Shown: positions 29,822 through 39,693, counted from the first letter of the stretch. The stretch: 64,000 nt of DNA from Mesorhizobium sp. Root554 (GCF_001427025.1 NZ_LMGA01000001.1:2841715-2905714); one strand, 5' to 3'. Made by a program: numbers and translations. Notes: generated by a model from the sequence alone, not told the origin.

Positions 29822-30265
29822 CTATGCTTGCGGCGTCCGGATGGATTGGTGCCGCCGGGCAAAATCCGCTGCGATGTCGCCGATCCTCACCTGCGCGAAA
29901 TGTTCCAGCAGCAGCGCTTCGGCCTTGGCGAAGGCGCCGTCGAGCGCGGCATTGACCGACTGTTCGACCAGGCATTCCGGCACTTCGCTGTGGTTGCCGA
30001 TGGCAAAGACAGCCGGTTCGCCAAGAACCTCGTGCAGTTGGCGCAGTGTCACCGTCGACAGATCGGCGGTAATCGACCAACCGCCGGCATGGCCGCGCGC
30101 CGAAGCGACGATCCCGGCCTCGCGCAGCAGTCCCATCGTGCGCCGCACAACGACGGGATTGGTGTTCATGCATTGCGCCAGCGCCTCCGACGTCATCGGC
30201 CGATCGTGTTCGGCCATGTGCAGAAGCGCGTGCAGGACTGAGGAAAGGCGGCTGTCTCTTTTCAT
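29822..30265 (-). CDS. Rrf2-family transcriptional regulator
   Basis: A 147-residue winged-helix protein: N-terminal LSSVLHALLHMAEHDRPMTS, the recognition-helix region AQCMNTNPVVVRRTMGLL and wing ARGHAGGWSIT. The three-Cys iron-sulfur cluster of IscR/NsrR types is not present; there are only two Cys (QCMN and ECLVEQ), so it looks like the YwnA-like group. It probably represses its own gene and the downstream flavoprotein. A palindrome lies directly before the start codon. No clear ribosome site. Confidence 0.85.
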   Translation of the reverse strand: MKRDSRLSSVLHALLHMAEHDRPMTSEALAQCMNTNPVVVRRTMGLLREAGIVASARGHAGGWSITADLSTVTLRQLHEVLGEPAVFAIGNHSEVPECLVEQSVNAALDGAFAKAEALLLEHFAQVRIGDIAADFARRHQSIRTPQA

Positions 30266-30282
30266 GTAACTTTTGATATTAC
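30266..30282 (-). promoter_or_regulatory. Palindromic operator candidate before the Rrf2 gene
   Basis: GTAACTTTTGATATTAC is an imperfect palindrome with GTAA and TTAC arms and nine bases between. It ends immediately at the start codon of the Rrf2-type gene. Its location fits auto-repression by that regulator. Site seen in sequence; binding inferred. Confidence 0.45.
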
Positions 30283-30865
30283 GAATATGAACAGGCTGTC
30301 AAGAAGCCGCTGCCGAAGCCATCGTCATCGGAAGCTGCAGCGAAGCCTGGGCTGGCCGGCTCCGGTCCCAGAGGCCGCGCGCTTCCAACAAAAAATCTAT
30401 CCACGCCCTCTCCATCCCCTCCTACACTCTCCGTAGTTCCTACCGCGGGAGCGCCGGTCATGACGGTGGTTGTGCGTAGAGGAACCGGTTCCCGGCAAAA
30501 CCGCTAACGTGGCGGCGGAGGCGGGCCGCGGTCCTTTTCCGGAAGGGGAAGACTTGAAAATTGTTCGCCAGCCGGTAACGGGGCGCGGGCAAGAGACAAG
30601 CGGGCCTGATGAGGCAGCGCTGGGTTTTCCTCCGGAGCGGTAAGCTTCCTTCCAAAGAAGCAGCTCCGCTCCCTTGACCGGGGAGCTCCCCTGCGGAAGC
30701 CGCGGTAAAGACTGGACGGGCGGTTGTGAGACCGCACGACTGCCCCCTCCCAGATGAGCGATCGCGCGACCGCCCGTCTTCCCGACCTTCGCCTTGTGGC
30801 AGGTCAATTCTCCGGCAATGGCCAGACTGCGAAAGCAGGGCGTGGCGAAGAGGAGGCGCGTCCGT
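30283..30865. other. 583-bp unexplained, structured spacer
   Basis: No convincing gene on either strand; the called ORFs lack family resemblance and ribosome sites. The region contains a perfect 10-bp inverted repeat GACGGGCGGT (30715-30724) / ACCGCCCGTC (30769-30778) with a further internal GCGGT/ACCGC stem. Other complementary GC-rich pieces are around 30661-30700 (CTCCGCTCCC with GGGGAGCTCCCC). I looked for RNase P RNA, tmRNA and cobalamin riboswitch signatures and did not find them. It could hold a structured ncRNA or a decayed sequence. It separates the oxidase gene (3' end 30866) from the Rrf2-type gene on the minus strand. Confidence 0.4.
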
Positions 30866-32035
30866 TCAAATCACATTCAGTTCCCGGAACGGACGCCCGG
30901 ACGTCACCCGTTCGTAGCCAAAGGCCGAGCAATCGATGGAGCGGTAGCCGCCATGCACGACCAGTTCCGCCAGCGCCTTGCCCACCGCCGGCGCCTGCTG
31001 CAGCCCATGCCCGGAAAAGCCGTTGGCGAAGAGAAAGTTGCCGACCTGGGGATGCGGCCCGATCACCGCATTCTGGTCGAGCGTGTTGTAGTCATAATGA
31101 CCAGCCCAGGCGCGCGTCATCTTGATCGCCTCGAAGGCCGGGATGCGGGTCGCCAGCACCGGCCAGATCGTTTCCTCGAACAGGCTCCATTCCGGCTCGA
31201 AATCGGCCGGGTCGGCGGCGGTCTCGCCCTCTTCCGATTCGGCGCCACCGGTCAGATAGACCGAGCCTTCCGGCCGCACATAGATGCCGCTCGGATCGAC
31301 CAGCAGCGGCATGTCGGCGAATTTTTCTCGCGCTTCGAACACGAACACCGTGCGCTTGCGCGGCTCGACCGGCAGGGCGATGCCGGCCATGGCGGCGACC
31401 TTGCCGGCATTGGGGCCAGCGGCGTTGACGACGATGCCGGCGTCCAGCCGCTCGCCATTGGCGAGCGTCACGCCGGTGACGCGGTTGCCCTCCCGGCCGA
31501 TCGCGGCGACCGGCGCGGTGATAAGATCGACATCCATGCCGCGCAGCGCCTTGCGCAACAGAGCCAGCAGCGCATGGGCGTCGAACCAGCCTTCGCCGCT
31601 CAACCCGAGCGCGCCGGCAACCACGCCTTCCGGCGAAAGCCAGGGGAAACGCCGCCGCAGCGCCTCGATATCCTCCAGCACGATGTCGGCGCCCTCGGCG
31701 ATCTGTGTTTCATGGTTCGCCTTGAGGATCGGCAGGCCTTCCTCGCCGGCGAGGATCAGATAGCCACCTTCGCGGAAGCCGATATCGGCCTCAGTGCCGA
31801 ACTCCTCGCGCAATCGCCGGAACAGGCCGAGCGTGAAGCGCGACAGGCGGATGTTTTCGGCGATGGAGAATTGCTGGCGGATCGACGCCATCGACAGGGT
31901 CGTCGCCGCGTGGGCAAACTGCGGATCGCGCTCGATCAGCGCCACCGTCCCCGAAAACCCTTCCTTGCGCAGATGATAGGCGAGCGACGAGCCGACGATG
32001 GCCCCGCCGACGATCACGATGTCATAGTGCGCCAT
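30866..32035 (-). CDS. FAD-dependent amine/amino-acid oxidase-like protein (DadA/FOXRED1-like)
   Basis: A 389-residue DAO-superfamily flavoprotein: N-terminal FAD motif IVIVGGAIVGSSLAYHL (residues 6-22), VVNAAGPNAGKVA, and C-terminal FANGFSGHGLQQAPAVGKAL, the latter typical of the sarcosine oxidase/FOXRED1 group. It probably oxidises a secondary amine or D-amino-acid-like substrate, which cannot be named. No signal peptide. Its start at 32035 is divergent from the CitE-like gene across an 84-bp spacer, so the two may be co-regulated. Confidence 0.85.
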   Translation of the reverse strand: MAHYDIVIVGGAIVGSSLAYHLRKEGFSGTVALIERDPQFAHAATTLSMASIRQQFSIAENIRLSRFTLGLFRRLREEFGTEADIGFREGGYLILAGEEGLPILKANHETQIAEGADIVLEDIEALRRRFPWLSPEGVVAGALGLSGEGWFDAHALLALLRKALRGMDVDLITAPVAAIGREGNRVTGVTLANGERLDAGIVVNAAGPNAGKVAAMAGIALPVEPRKRTVFVFEAREKFADMPLLVDPSGIYVRPEGSVYLTGGAESEEGETAADPADFEPEWSLFEETIWPVLATRIPAFEAIKMTRAWAGHYDYNTLDQNAVIGPHPQVGNFLFANGFSGHGLQQAPAVGKALAELVVHGGYRSIDCSAFGYERVTSGRPFRELNVI

Positions 32036-32119
32036 GATGCATGTCCCGGATTGCTTCGATGCAAACAGCTTGAGCCGCTAGACCTTGCAAGGGCCAGCCT
32101 TGAAAGGCAAGAAGACCAG

Positions 32120-32998
32120 ATGACCCAGACATACCGCCCGCGCCGTTCCGTGCTTTACGTACCCGCCACCAACGACAAGGCGCTGGCCAAGATCGCCACG
32201 CTTGCCTGCGATGCCGTCGTCATCGACCTCGAGGATGCCGTCGCGCTGCAGGACAAGGCCGCCGCCCGCGAAAAGCTCGGCGCCATTTTCGCCAACCGGC
32301 CGGGCAAGCGCTACGAGATGATCATCCGCGTCAACGCGCTCGCCAGCGAATGGGGCAGCGACGATCTCGCCGCCGCCGCCGCCTGCGAACCGGACGGAAT
32401 CCTCCTGCCCAAGGTGGATACGGCGCGCGATATAATCGAGGCCGGCGATGTGCTGGACGATGCCTTTGCGCCGGAAAGCGTCCGGTTGTGGGCGATGATC
32501 GAGACGCCGAAGGGCCTGCTCAACATCGGCGCCATCGCCGAACTCGGCCGCGACCCGGCCTCGCGGCTTGCCTGTTTTGTCGCCGGCACCAACGATCTGG
32601 CCAAGGAAACCGGTGTCCTCGCTTTGCCGGACCGGCGCTATATGGTGCCGTGGCTGATGCAGATATTGTTGGCTGCGCGTGCCGGCGGCCTCGATGTCGT
32701 CGATGGCGTCTTCAACGATTTCCGCGATGCCGACGGCCTGGCGCGCGAATGTGCCGAGGCGGTCGCCATGGGATTCGACGGCAAGAGCGTCATCCACCCG
32801 GCACAGATCGAGGCGGTCAACAAGTCGTTTTCGCCCTCGGAGGTGGCCTTGACGGAAGCCCGCGCCATCCGGGATGCTTTCGCCAGGCCGGAGAACGCCG
32901 GCAAGGGCGTCATCGGCCTGGATGGCAGAATGGTTGAGCGCCTGCATCTCGCCCAGGCCGAAAGACTTCTCGCCAAGGCCGGGGCGATTGGCGCATGA
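32120..32998 (+). CDS. HpcH/HpaI/CitE-family lyase (malyl-CoA lyase-like)
   Basis: A 292-residue CitE-like TIM-barrel protein: RRSVLYVPATNDKALAK at the N-terminus, VIDLEDAVALQDK with the metal/substrate acidic residues, MIIRVNAL, MIETPKGLLN (metal-binding Glu), and GFDGKSVIHPAQIEAVN. Members cleave citryl-CoA, malyl-CoA or beta-methylmalyl-CoA. No citD or citF is nearby, so a citrate lyase role is unlikely; a stand-alone malyl-CoA-type lyase or thioesterase is more likely. The start at 32120 excludes an upstream extension through the divergent oxidase gene. Confidence 0.87.
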   Translation: MTQTYRPRRSVLYVPATNDKALAKIATLACDAVVIDLEDAVALQDKAAAREKLGAIFANRPGKRYEMIIRVNALASEWGSDDLAAAAACEPDGILLPKVDTARDIIEAGDVLDDAFAPESVRLWAMIETPKGLLNIGAIAELGRDPASRLACFVAGTNDLAKETGVLALPDRRYMVPWLMQILLAARAGGLDVVDGVFNDFRDADGLARECAEAVAMGFDGKSVIHPAQIEAVNKSFSPSEVALTEARAIRDAFARPENAGKGVIGLDGRMVERLHLAQAERLLAKAGAIGA

Positions 32999-33028
32999 TA
33001 ACGAAGATTACAGCATAGGATCGACCCG

Positions 33029-33238
33029 ATGCGACTCTACCGTTTCCTCACCGAAGTCGACGATTCCAAATTCTGTCACAAGGTGACCGCGGCCTTGAAC
33101 AAGGGCTGGCACCTCTACGGTTCGCCCACCTACGCCTACGACAAGAAGGGCAAGGTCATGCGATGCGGCCAGGCCGTGGTGAAGGATGTCGATGGCCAGG
33201 AATACAAGGCAGGCGAAACCAAGCTGGGCGACTGGTAG
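33029..33238 (+). CDS. DUF1737 family small protein
   Basis: A 69-residue protein with the DUF1737 pattern: MRLYRFLTEVDDSKFCHKVT, LNKGWHLYGSPTYAYD and a C-terminal QAVVKDV. The family is small and of unknown function. It lies 30 bp after the CitE-like gene on the same strand, so it is probably co-transcribed. A hairpin (CTTTTCCT/AGGAAAAG, 33241-33264) directly follows the stop but has no T-tract. Confidence 0.85.
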   Translation: MRLYRFLTEVDDSKFCHKVTAALNKGWHLYGSPTYAYDKKGKVMRCGQAVVKDVDGQEYKAGETKLGDW

Positions 33239-33326
33239 GACTTTTCCTTGCCCCTTCAGGAAAAGGTGCCGAGCGAAACGAGGCGGATAGGGCGTTTAGT
33301 TCTGAATCGCTCTAAAGCGGACAGTT

Positions 33327-33749
33327 CTACTCCGCCGCTTCCTCGAGCTTTTCCATGTCGTCGTCGGACAGGCCGAAATGGTGGCCGATCTCGTGGATCA
33401 GAACATGGGTGACAATGTCGCCCAGCGTCTCCTCGTTCTCGGCCCAGTAGTCGAGGATGGCGCGGCGGTAGAGCGTTATCCGGTTCGGCCCCTCGCCGGT
33501 CGCCGGGTTCCAGCGCTCGGCAATGCCGCGCCCCTCGAATAGGCCGAGCAGGTCGAAGGGCGTTTCCAGCGACAAATCGTCCATGATCTCGTCGGTAGGG
33601 AATTCCGCCATCTGGATGATGATCTCGCCGGTCAGATTGCGGAAATCCGCCGGCAGATGCGCATAGGCCTCCAGCGCCAGGAACTCCAGTTCTTCCAGCG
33701 AGGGTGATAGTTCACCATGCCAGGTGCGGGTCTTGTAGATGCGGGCCAT
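33327..33749 (-). CDS. Small zinc metallopeptidase-like protein (zincin, HExxH)
   Basis: A 140-residue protein of the minimal 'metallopeptidase family' (DUF1025-like zincin) with zinc motif HEIGH at residues 119-123 and a following HFGLSDDDM. Arg/Asn-rich ITLYRRAILDYW precedes it. Such proteins have the metzincin-like catalytic residues but no known substrate in most bacteria. The start at 33749 (MARIYKTRTW) is preferred over the 8-codon extension. It is divergent from the SOS gene imuA. Confidence 0.85.
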   Translation of the reverse strand: MARIYKTRTWHGELSPSLEELEFLALEAYAHLPADFRNLTGEIIIQMAEFPTDEIMDDLSLETPFDLLGLFEGRGIAERWNPATGEGPNRITLYRRAILDYWAENEETLGDIVTHVLIHEIGHHFGLSDDDMEKLEEAAE

Positions 33750-33864
33750 TCTTCGTCCTTCGTCTCGCGGCATATAGGCTTTTGTACGGGACTCGGCAAA
33801 CGACGGTCATGCCCGGCGGGGCCGCTTCGAAAACAACAGGAATAAATTCTTTTCTTCGGGGCGC

Positions 33865-33896
33865 TTGACTCTCGTCGCAGGCTCAGGAATCTATAA
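33865..33896 (+). promoter_or_regulatory. Candidate imuA promoter
   Basis: TTGACT (33865-33870) and CTATAA (33891-33896) precede the imuA LexA box. The spacing of 20 is long, so the exact hexamers are uncertain, but the AT-rich -10-like element abuts the LexA box as in many SOS promoters. Confidence 0.35.
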
Positions 33897-33911
33897 GAAC
33901 ACAACAGGAAC
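33897..33911 (+). promoter_or_regulatory. LexA (SOS) box GAAC-N7-GAAC
   Basis: GAACACAACAGGAAC matches the alphaproteobacterial LexA consensus GAAC-N7-GAAC exactly. It lies 22 bp before the imuA start and next to a -10-like element, so LexA bound here would block the promoter of imuA-imuB-dnaE2. The operon is LexA-controlled in other alphaproteobacteria, which supports the call. Confidence 0.85.
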
Positions 33912-33933
33912 AAACTGTAGGAAAGCGACCGCC

Positions 33934-34881
33934 ATGGCGACGAACGCCGTGGCGCAGAAGGCTATTTTCGCCCTGCGCCGGGAAATCTCGAGGATAGAAG
34001 GCACGCTGCCCGAACGGTTCGCCGAACCCGGTTCGGAGGACGCAGTCGTGCTGCGCCACAATGGCCGCCCTCGCGGCGAGGCCAGCCTGCTCATTACCGG
34101 AGTCCCAGCCTTGGACGAAGCGCTGGGCGGCGGGATTTCCAAGGCAGCGTTGACCGAAATCCACGGCCAGCATTCCCGCGATGCCGGCGCCGTGACGGGT
34201 TTCACGCTGTCGCTGATCAGCCTCCTGCTCAAACAGGCGCCGTCAAAGCCGGTTCTGTGGATCGGCACATCAGGGTTTTTCGCCGAAGCGGGCCTTCCCT
34301 ATGCGCATGGGCTTTCCCGCCTGTTCGGCATTATGCCGCAGGGCGTGCTGTTCGCCGAAGCGCCGAGACCGGTCGATGCGCTGTGGATCGCCGAGGAGGC
34401 GGCTGGGCTGAAGACACTGGCGACCGTCGTCATCGAGATCTCAGGCAATCCGCAACGGCTGGACCTGACCGCGACACGCCGGCTGCACCGCCGCGCTGCC
34501 GAGGCGGGCCGCCCGGTCTTCCTGCTCCGACAGTCGGCACAGGCCGAGGCGACCGCCGCACCCCTGCGCTTCGCCGTCACCCCGGCGCCGGCCGGGAAGC
34601 GGCATATCCTTGGCCGGCCGCTCGCTGGTTCCATTGGGCCACCGGCCTTCATCATCGCCCTCGACAAGAACCGTCTGGCGCCTTCAGCGCGCTTTGTACT
34701 CGAATGGAATGCCGATGAACGCACCTTTGAAACGCGTGATGCACTCCGGCACGGCAGGCCGCAGGATCCTGTCGCTCTGGTTCCCCTACCTCGCCACCGA
34801 CCGGATATGGCGGCAGCGGCTGGGCCGCGCATGGCTTACGGCCTGTTCCGCTTTCCCCCCGCTGCTCGTCAGCCATCGTGA
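33934..34881 (+). CDS. imuA: ImuA, mutasome protein
   Basis: A 315-residue RecA/SulA-like protein, first gene of the DNA-damage-induced mutasome imuA-imuB-dnaE2. Features: GEASLLITGVPALDEALGGG, TEIHGQHSRDAGAVTGFTLS, VLWIGTSGFFAEAG and a C-terminal [10 protein letters not shown]. ImuA partners ImuB and DnaE2 in translesion synthesis. The start at 33934 (MATNAVAQKAIFALRREI) lies just after the LexA box; the frame before it is noise. Its last 167 bases overlap the annotated start of imuB in another frame. Confidence 0.9.
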   Translation: MATNAVAQKAIFALRREISRIEGTLPERFAEPGSEDAVVLRHNGRPRGEASLLITGVPALDEALGGGISKAALTEIHGQHSRDAGAVTGFTLSLISLLLKQAPSKPVLWIGTSGFFAEAGLPYAHGLSRLFGIMPQGVLFAEAPRPVDALWIAEEAAGLKTLATVVIEISGNPQRLDLTATRRLHRRAAEAGRPVFLLRQSAQAEATAAPLRFAVTPAPAGKRHILGRPLAGSIGPPAFIIALDKNRLAPSARFVLEWNADERTFETRDALRHGRPQDPVALVPLPRHRPDMAAAAGPRMAYGLFRFPPAARQPS

Positions 34882-36376
34882 CGGCAACGCTCAGCGCATC
34901 GCCGCGCTCGACCATCGCGCCGAGATGCTGAAACTGAAGCGAGGTATGGGCGTTGCCGATGCGCGCGCCATGCATCCTTCGGTGGAAATCGTCGAGGCCG
35001 ACCCCGAAGCCGACCGCCGCCTGCTCGAAGGCCTCGCCGACTGGTGCGACCGCTACACGCCGCTGGTGGCGCTCGACGGAACCGACGGGCTTTTCCTCGA
35101 CATCACCGGCTGCAGCCATCTTTTCGGCGGCGAGGAGGCTCTGGTCGCCAACATGCTGCGCCGCTTTTCCGAGCAGGGTCTTGAAGCAAGCGCCGCCGTC
35201 GCCGCAACGGCCGGCACGGCTTGGGCCGTCGCCCGTTTTCGCGGCAATTTCGTCGTGCCCGATGGCGAGGAAGCCGGTTGGCTGATGCCATTGCCGCTGG
35301 CGGCTTTACGTCTCGATGCAACGATCTGCACGGCCCTCGACAGCGTGGGCCTACGCACGATCGAGGCAGTCATGACGACGCCCCGCGCGCCGCTTGTCCG
35401 CCGCTTCGGCAAGGCGCTTGTCCTGCGTCTTGATCAGGCGCTCGGCCAGATCGACGAAGCGCTGTCTCCGCGCATGCCGGTGCCGGAACTGTCGGCCGAG
35501 CGCGCGCTAGCCGAACCCGTCATGATGGTGGAGGACATCGAGCGCATTATTCTTCTCCTCGCCACAGCGCTCCAGGAAGCGCTGGAAAGGCGTGGCGCCG
35601 GCGCGCTCGGCCTGCGGCTCTTCCTGTTTCGGGTCGATGGCGCCGTCACCCGGCTTTCCGTTCATCTGTCACGGCCGGCGCGTGCCCCGGACCGGATGGC
35701 AAAACTTTTCCATGAACGGTTGGCGGCACTTGGCGATAGCCTCGACACCGGCTGCGGCTTCGATCTCGTCCGGCTCGCGGTGGAATCGGTTGCGCCGCTT
35801 GCCGCACAGCAAGTCGATCTTGGCCATGCGGATCGCGACGACGACGCCGATCTGGCGCTGTTCGTCGACCGGGTCTGCGCTCGGCTCGGCCGCAACGCCG
35901 TGCGTCGGCCGGTTCCCGTCGCAAGTCACCTGCCGGAACGGTCAGTGGCTTTTTCATCCTTCGCCAATGCCGCCAAAATCGTCGAGACCGCGCTGCCGGC
36001 CAGGGCGGAGCGCCCGATGCGTTTGCTCCGCCAGCCCGAACACGTCGAGGTCGTGGCCGAAGTCCCGGAGGGTCCGCCCCTGCAATTCCGTTGGCGACGC
36101 GCACATTACCGCATTGCCCGTGTCGAAGGGCCGGAGCGGATCAGCCCGGAATGGTGGCTTGAGAGCTTGCCTCCCGTCGAGAAAAAGGACGGTGAAACGG
36201 ATCCGGATCACGAAAAGCGCCGCAAGCAGGCCGCGGCGCTGAAAACGACGCGTTCGGTTCGCGATTATTTCCACGTCGAGGATACCGACGGCCGGCGCTA
36301 CTGGCTTTACCGCCAGGGATCTTACGGCAATGCCGATGCGCCCCCGCGCTGGTTCCTGCACGGCATCTTCGCATGA
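34715..36376 (+). CDS. imuB: ImuB, catalytically inactive Y-family polymerase-like protein
   Basis: A 553-residue DinB-like (DUF1414/Y-family) protein with N-terminal [17 protein letters not shown] and [19 protein letters not shown]. The acidic catalytic triad of true Y-family polymerases is not conserved (the active-site SxDE segment is replaced by ALDGTDG), consistent with the adapter role of ImuB. Its tail ([20 protein letters not shown] and [14 protein letters not shown]) is typical. Start choice: GGAA precedes ATG 34715; an ATG at 34739 is the alternative. Either way it overlaps imuA by 143-167 bases. The stop overlaps the dnaE2 start (ATGA). Confidence 0.9.
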   Translation: MNAPLKRVMHSGTAGRRILSLWFPYLATDRIWRQRLGRAWLTACSAFPPLLVSHRDGNAQRIAALDHRAEMLKLKRGMGVADARAMHPSVEIVEADPEADRRLLEGLADWCDRYTPLVALDGTDGLFLDITGCSHLFGGEEALVANMLRRFSEQGLEASAAVAATAGTAWAVARFRGNFVVPDGEEAGWLMPLPLAALRLDATICTALDSVGLRTIEAVMTTPRAPLVRRFGKALVLRLDQALGQIDEALSPRMPVPELSAERALAEPVMMVEDIERIILLLATALQEALERRGAGALGLRLFLFRVDGAVTRLSVHLSRPARAPDRMAKLFHERLAALGDSLDTGCGFDLVRLAVESVAPLAAQQVDLGHADRDDDADLALFVDRVCARLGRNAVRRPVPVASHLPERSVAFSSFANAAKIVETALPARAERPMRLLRQPEHVEVVAEVPEGPPLQFRWRRAHYRIARVEGPERISPEWWLESLPPVEKKDGETDPDHEKRRKQAAALKTTRSVRDYFHVEDTDGRRYWLYRQGSYGNADAPPRWFLHGIFA

Positions 36377-39300
36377 GGCCGACGCTACCGCCCTGCAGCA
36401 CGCCAATTGAACCGCGCTATATCGAGTTCGGCGTCCAGTCGAATTTCTCTTTCCTGCGCGGCGCCTCACAGCCAGAGGAACTGGTCGTCGCCGCCTGCAT
36501 GTTCGGTCATGCCGGCATGGGTCTTGCCGACCGCAACAGCGTCGCTGGCGTGGTGCGCGCCTGGAGCCAGTCAAAGCATATCCAGCTTGCCGACGCAGAG
36601 CCCGTGCACCTGCCCTATCATCCCGGTTGCCGCCTCGTCTTTGCCGACGAAACGCCTGACATCCTGGCCTATCCGCAGGACCGCCAGGGTTGGGGGCATT
36701 TGTGCCGCATGCTGACCCAGGCCAATTTGCGCGACGAGACCGGGAAAGGCGCGACGCTTCTCAAGCGAACCGATCTTCTGGAATGGGGCGATCGGCTGTC
36801 CCTGGCGGTCCTGCCTGAACTGGCCGCTACCGAAGACGCAACGCTTACTCTGCTGCGCGGGCTGAAATATCGGTTCGGCGACGACATCCGATTGGCCGCC
36901 GCCCCCGCCTATCACGGCGACGACCATTTCCGTCTGGAGAAAGCCGCGGCTTTGGCTGGCGCGGCGAAATTGCCGCTGATGGCCACCAACGACGTGCTCT
37001 ATCACGCATCCGAGCGCCGGCCGCTGCAGGATGTGCTGACCGCCATCCGGCTGAACAAGACCGTCGCCGAGGCCGGGTTCGCTCTGGAAGCCAATGCCGA
37101 GCGCCACATGAAGTCCGGTTTTGAAATGGCGCGGCTGTTCCGCCGCCATCCGGAAGCGCTGGACGAGACGCTGCGCTTTGCCGAAAGCCTGACCTTCTCG
37201 CTCGATGAATTGAAGCACAATTATCCCGAGGAAACGACCGAGGAAGGCGTCGATCCGCAGACCGAACTGGAACGATTGACCTGGAAAGGCGCCCACCGGC
37301 GCTATCCCGGCGGCATTCCGCAAAAAGTCACCGGCCTGATCCGCCATGAACTGGCGATCATCGCGGAGAAGACCTATGCCCGGTATTTCCTGACCGTGAA
37401 TGACATCGTCCGCTTCGCACGGGAAAAGGCGGATGTCCTGTGCCAGGGACGCGGCTCGGCCGCCAATTCCGTGATCTGCTATTGCCTCGGCATTACCGAT
37501 GTCGATCCGTCGCTGATCGAGGTTCTGTTCGAGCGCTTCGTCTCGACCGAACGTGACGAGCCGCCCGACATCGACGTCGATTTCGAACATGAGCACCGCG
37601 ACAAGATCATCGCCTATATCTACGAGAAATACAGCCAGAAGCACACTGCGCTGGCGGCGGCGGTGATTTCCTATCGCGGCCGCTCCGCCCTGCGCGAGGT
37701 CGGCAAGGCGATGGGACTTTCCGACGATGCGCGCAGCGCGCTTTCCGGCTCGATCTGGGGCTGGTGGTCGTCCACGCTCGGCGAGCACGAAGCCAAGGCT
37801 GGCGGGCTCGATCTGGAACAGGCCATATCCCGCCATGTCATCGATCGCTCCAATGAGATCATGGGCTTTCCCCGCCATCTTTCGCAGCATGTCGGCGGCT
37901 TCGTCATCACCAAGGATCGGCTCGACGAGATCGTTCCGATCATGAAAACGGCCATGCCCGAACGCAAGATGGTCGAATGGGACAAGGACGACCTCGATGC
38001 CGTCGGCCTCCTCAAGGTCGATGTCCTGGCGCTCGGCATGCTCACCTGCTTGAAGAGGGCCTTCACCCTCTTGGAAGATCACTATCGGGTCCGCGACGAA
38101 TACGGCCGACCGGTCACCCTGGCGACGCTGCCGCAAGAAGATCCCAAGGTCTATGACATGATCTGCCGGGCCGACACGCTCGGCGTTTTCCAGATCGAAT
38201 CGCGTGCGCAGATGTCGATGCTGCCCCGGCTGAGACCGCGCCGATTCTACGATCTCGTCATCGAAGTGGCGATCGTCCGCCCCGGTCCCATCCAGGGCAA
38301 CATGGTGCATCCCTATTTGCGCCGCCGGATGGGGGTGGAAAAGATCGACTATCCGAGTCCGGTGCTGGAAGCGATTCTGAAAAGGACGCTGGGCGTGCCG
38401 CTGTTCCAGGAACAGGCGATGAAAATCGCCATCGACGCCGCCGGCTTCAAACCGAGCAAGGCCGATCAGTTGCGCCGATCGATGGCGACGTTTCGGCGCA
38501 ATGGCACAATCGACGGCCACAAGCGTGAATTCATCGAGGGCATGGTCGGCAACGGTTATGAGAAAGAGTTCGCCGAGCGCTGCTTCAGCCAGATCGAAGG
38601 CTTTGGCGACTATGGCTTCCCCGAAAGCCACGCGGCTTCCTTCGCCCTGCTCGTCTATGCATCCTGCTGGTTCAAGACCTTTTACCCGGACATCTTCTGC
38701 GCCGCCATCCTCAACTCCCAGCCCATGGGCTTCTATGCCCCGGCGCAGCTCATCCGCGATGCGCAGGACCACGGCATCGAAATCAAACCTGTCGACATCA
38801 ATCACTCAGATTGGGCCTGCACGCTAGTCAAGGGCGGCTTCCAGCCAGCTCGGGTCGCCGCGCGCCATGTCGAGATGCGGCCCGTCATCAAATCCATGCG
38901 GGCTGTGCGGCTCGGCTTCAATCAGGTCAAAGGCCTGTCCGAAGCGCGTATGAACGCCTTCGTCGCACGGCGCGAGGCTGGCTACACTTCAGTGCGCGAC
39001 GTCTGGCTGCGGTCGGGTCTCGAGGTGAGGGAGATCGAATGCCTCGCCAATGCCGATGGCTTTCGCTCTATCGGCCTCGACCGCCGGGCTGCGCTTTGGG
39101 CGGTCAGGGCTCTTGGCGACAGGAGCACGGCCAATCTGCCGCTGCTCGATCAACCGGGGCTTGTCCTGACTGACAATGAGCCCGAGACCCGGCTTCCGGT
39201 CATGCCGCTGGGCGAGCATGTCCTGCATGACTACCGCTCGCTCGGCATGTCGCTCAAGGCGCACCCGATTTCCTTCCTGCGCCGGCGGCTTGACCGGGCT

Positions 39301-39693
39301 GGCGTCACCCCTAACATAAGGCTGGCCGCGCTCGACAATGGCCGCAAGGTCTCCGTCGCCGGTCTGGTGCTGGTGCGGCAGCGTCCCGGCAAGGGCAATG
39401 CCATTTTCCTGACTCTGGAAGATGAGGAAGCGATCGCCAATATCATCGTCTGGAGGCGGGATTTCGACCGGCTGCTGCCGGTGATCATGGGTTCGAAATT
39501 CATCCGCGTCACCGGCAAGCTTCAATCGGCTTCCGGTGTCGTCCATATCGTTGCCCAATCCATGGAGGACCTCTCCTCCTGGCTGGGCGTTCTGCGTTCT
39601 TCCGAAGAGTCAGTCGAAGAAACGGACGGCGTTTCCGAGATGACAGTGCGTCATGCAAACGACGTCATGCCGAAAGGACGCAATTTCCAATGA
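36373..39693 (+). CDS. dnaE2: Error-prone DNA polymerase III alpha subunit DnaE2
   Basis: A 1106-residue C-family polymerase: N-terminal PHP domain ([20 protein letters not shown]), palm with [19 protein letters not shown] (the PDIDxDF metal ligands), [14 protein letters not shown] and fingers [16 protein letters not shown]-terminal OB domain follows. Length and the '[10 protein letters not shown]' PHP variant match DnaE2 rather than replicative DnaE1. It performs mutagenic translesion synthesis with ImuA and ImuB under SOS control. It starts within the imuB stop (ATGA). Confidence 0.97.
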   Translation: MRPTLPPCSTPIEPRYIEFGVQSNFSFLRGASQPEELVVAACMFGHAGMGLADRNSVAGVVRAWSQSKHIQLADAEPVHLPYHPGCRLVFADETPDILAYPQDRQGWGHLCRMLTQANLRDETGKGATLLKRTDLLEWGDRLSLAVLPELAATEDATLTLLRGLKYRFGDDIRLAAAPAYHGDDHFRLEKAAALAGAAKLPLMATNDVLYHASERRPLQDVLTAIRLNKTVAEAGFALEANAERHMKSGFEMARLFRRHPEALDETLRFAESLTFSLDELKHNYPEETTEEGVDPQTELERLTWKGAHRRYPGGIPQKVTGLIRHELAIIAEKTYARYFLTVNDIVRFAREKADVLCQGRGSAANSVICYCLGITDVDPSLIEVLFERFVSTERDEPPDIDVDFEHEHRDKIIAYIYEKYSQKHTALAAAVISYRGRSALREVGKAMGLSDDARSALSGSIWGWWSSTLGEHEAKAGGLDLEQAISRHVIDRSNEIMGFPRHLSQHVGGFVITKDRLDEIVPIMKTAMPERKMVEWDKDDLDAVGLLKVDVLALGMLTCLKRAFTLLEDHYRVRDEYGRPVTLATLPQEDPKVYDMICRADTLGVFQIESRAQMSMLPRLRPRRFYDLVIEVAIVRPGPIQGNMVHPYLRRRMGVEKIDYPSPVLEAILKRTLGVPLFQEQAMKIAIDAAGFKPSKADQLRRSMATFRRNGTIDGHKREFIEGMVGNGYEKEFAERCFSQIEGFGDYGFPESHAASFALLVYASCWFKTFYPDIFCAAILNSQPMGFYAPAQLIRDAQDHGIEIKPVDINHSDWACTLVKGGFQPARVAARHVEMRPVIKSMRAVRLGFNQVKGLSEARMNAFVARREAGYTSVRDVWLRSGLEVREIECLANADGFRSIGLDRRAALWAVRALGDRSTANLPLLDQPGLVLTDNEPETRLPVMPLGEHVLHDYRSLGMSLKAHPISFLRRRLDRAGVTPNIRLAALDNGRKVSVAGLVLVRQRPGKGNAIFLTLEDEEAIANIIVWRRDFDRLLPVIMGSKFIRVTGKLQSASGVVHIVAQSMEDLSSWLGVLRSSEESVEETDGVSEMTVRHANDVMPKGRNFQ

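Noticed and set aside
30397..30807. 136-residue minus-strand open frame in the 30283-30865 spacer
   Set aside because: No ribosome site, biased Arg/Gly/Ser/Pro translation, no family I recognise; more likely non-coding.
30283..30865. RNase P RNA, tmRNA or cobalamin riboswitch in the structured spacer
   Set aside because: Searched by eye for GAGGAAAGTCCGGGCT, a tag-peptide frame and the B12 box; none is present on either strand.
33241..33264. Hairpin after the DUF1737 gene as an intrinsic terminator
   Set aside because: The 8-bp stem is perfect but neither strand has a following T-tract; too weak to list as a terminator.
36571..38805. 744-residue open frame on the minus strand opposite dnaE2
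   Set aside because: Antisense to a complete dnaE2 with all motifs; no recognisable domain.
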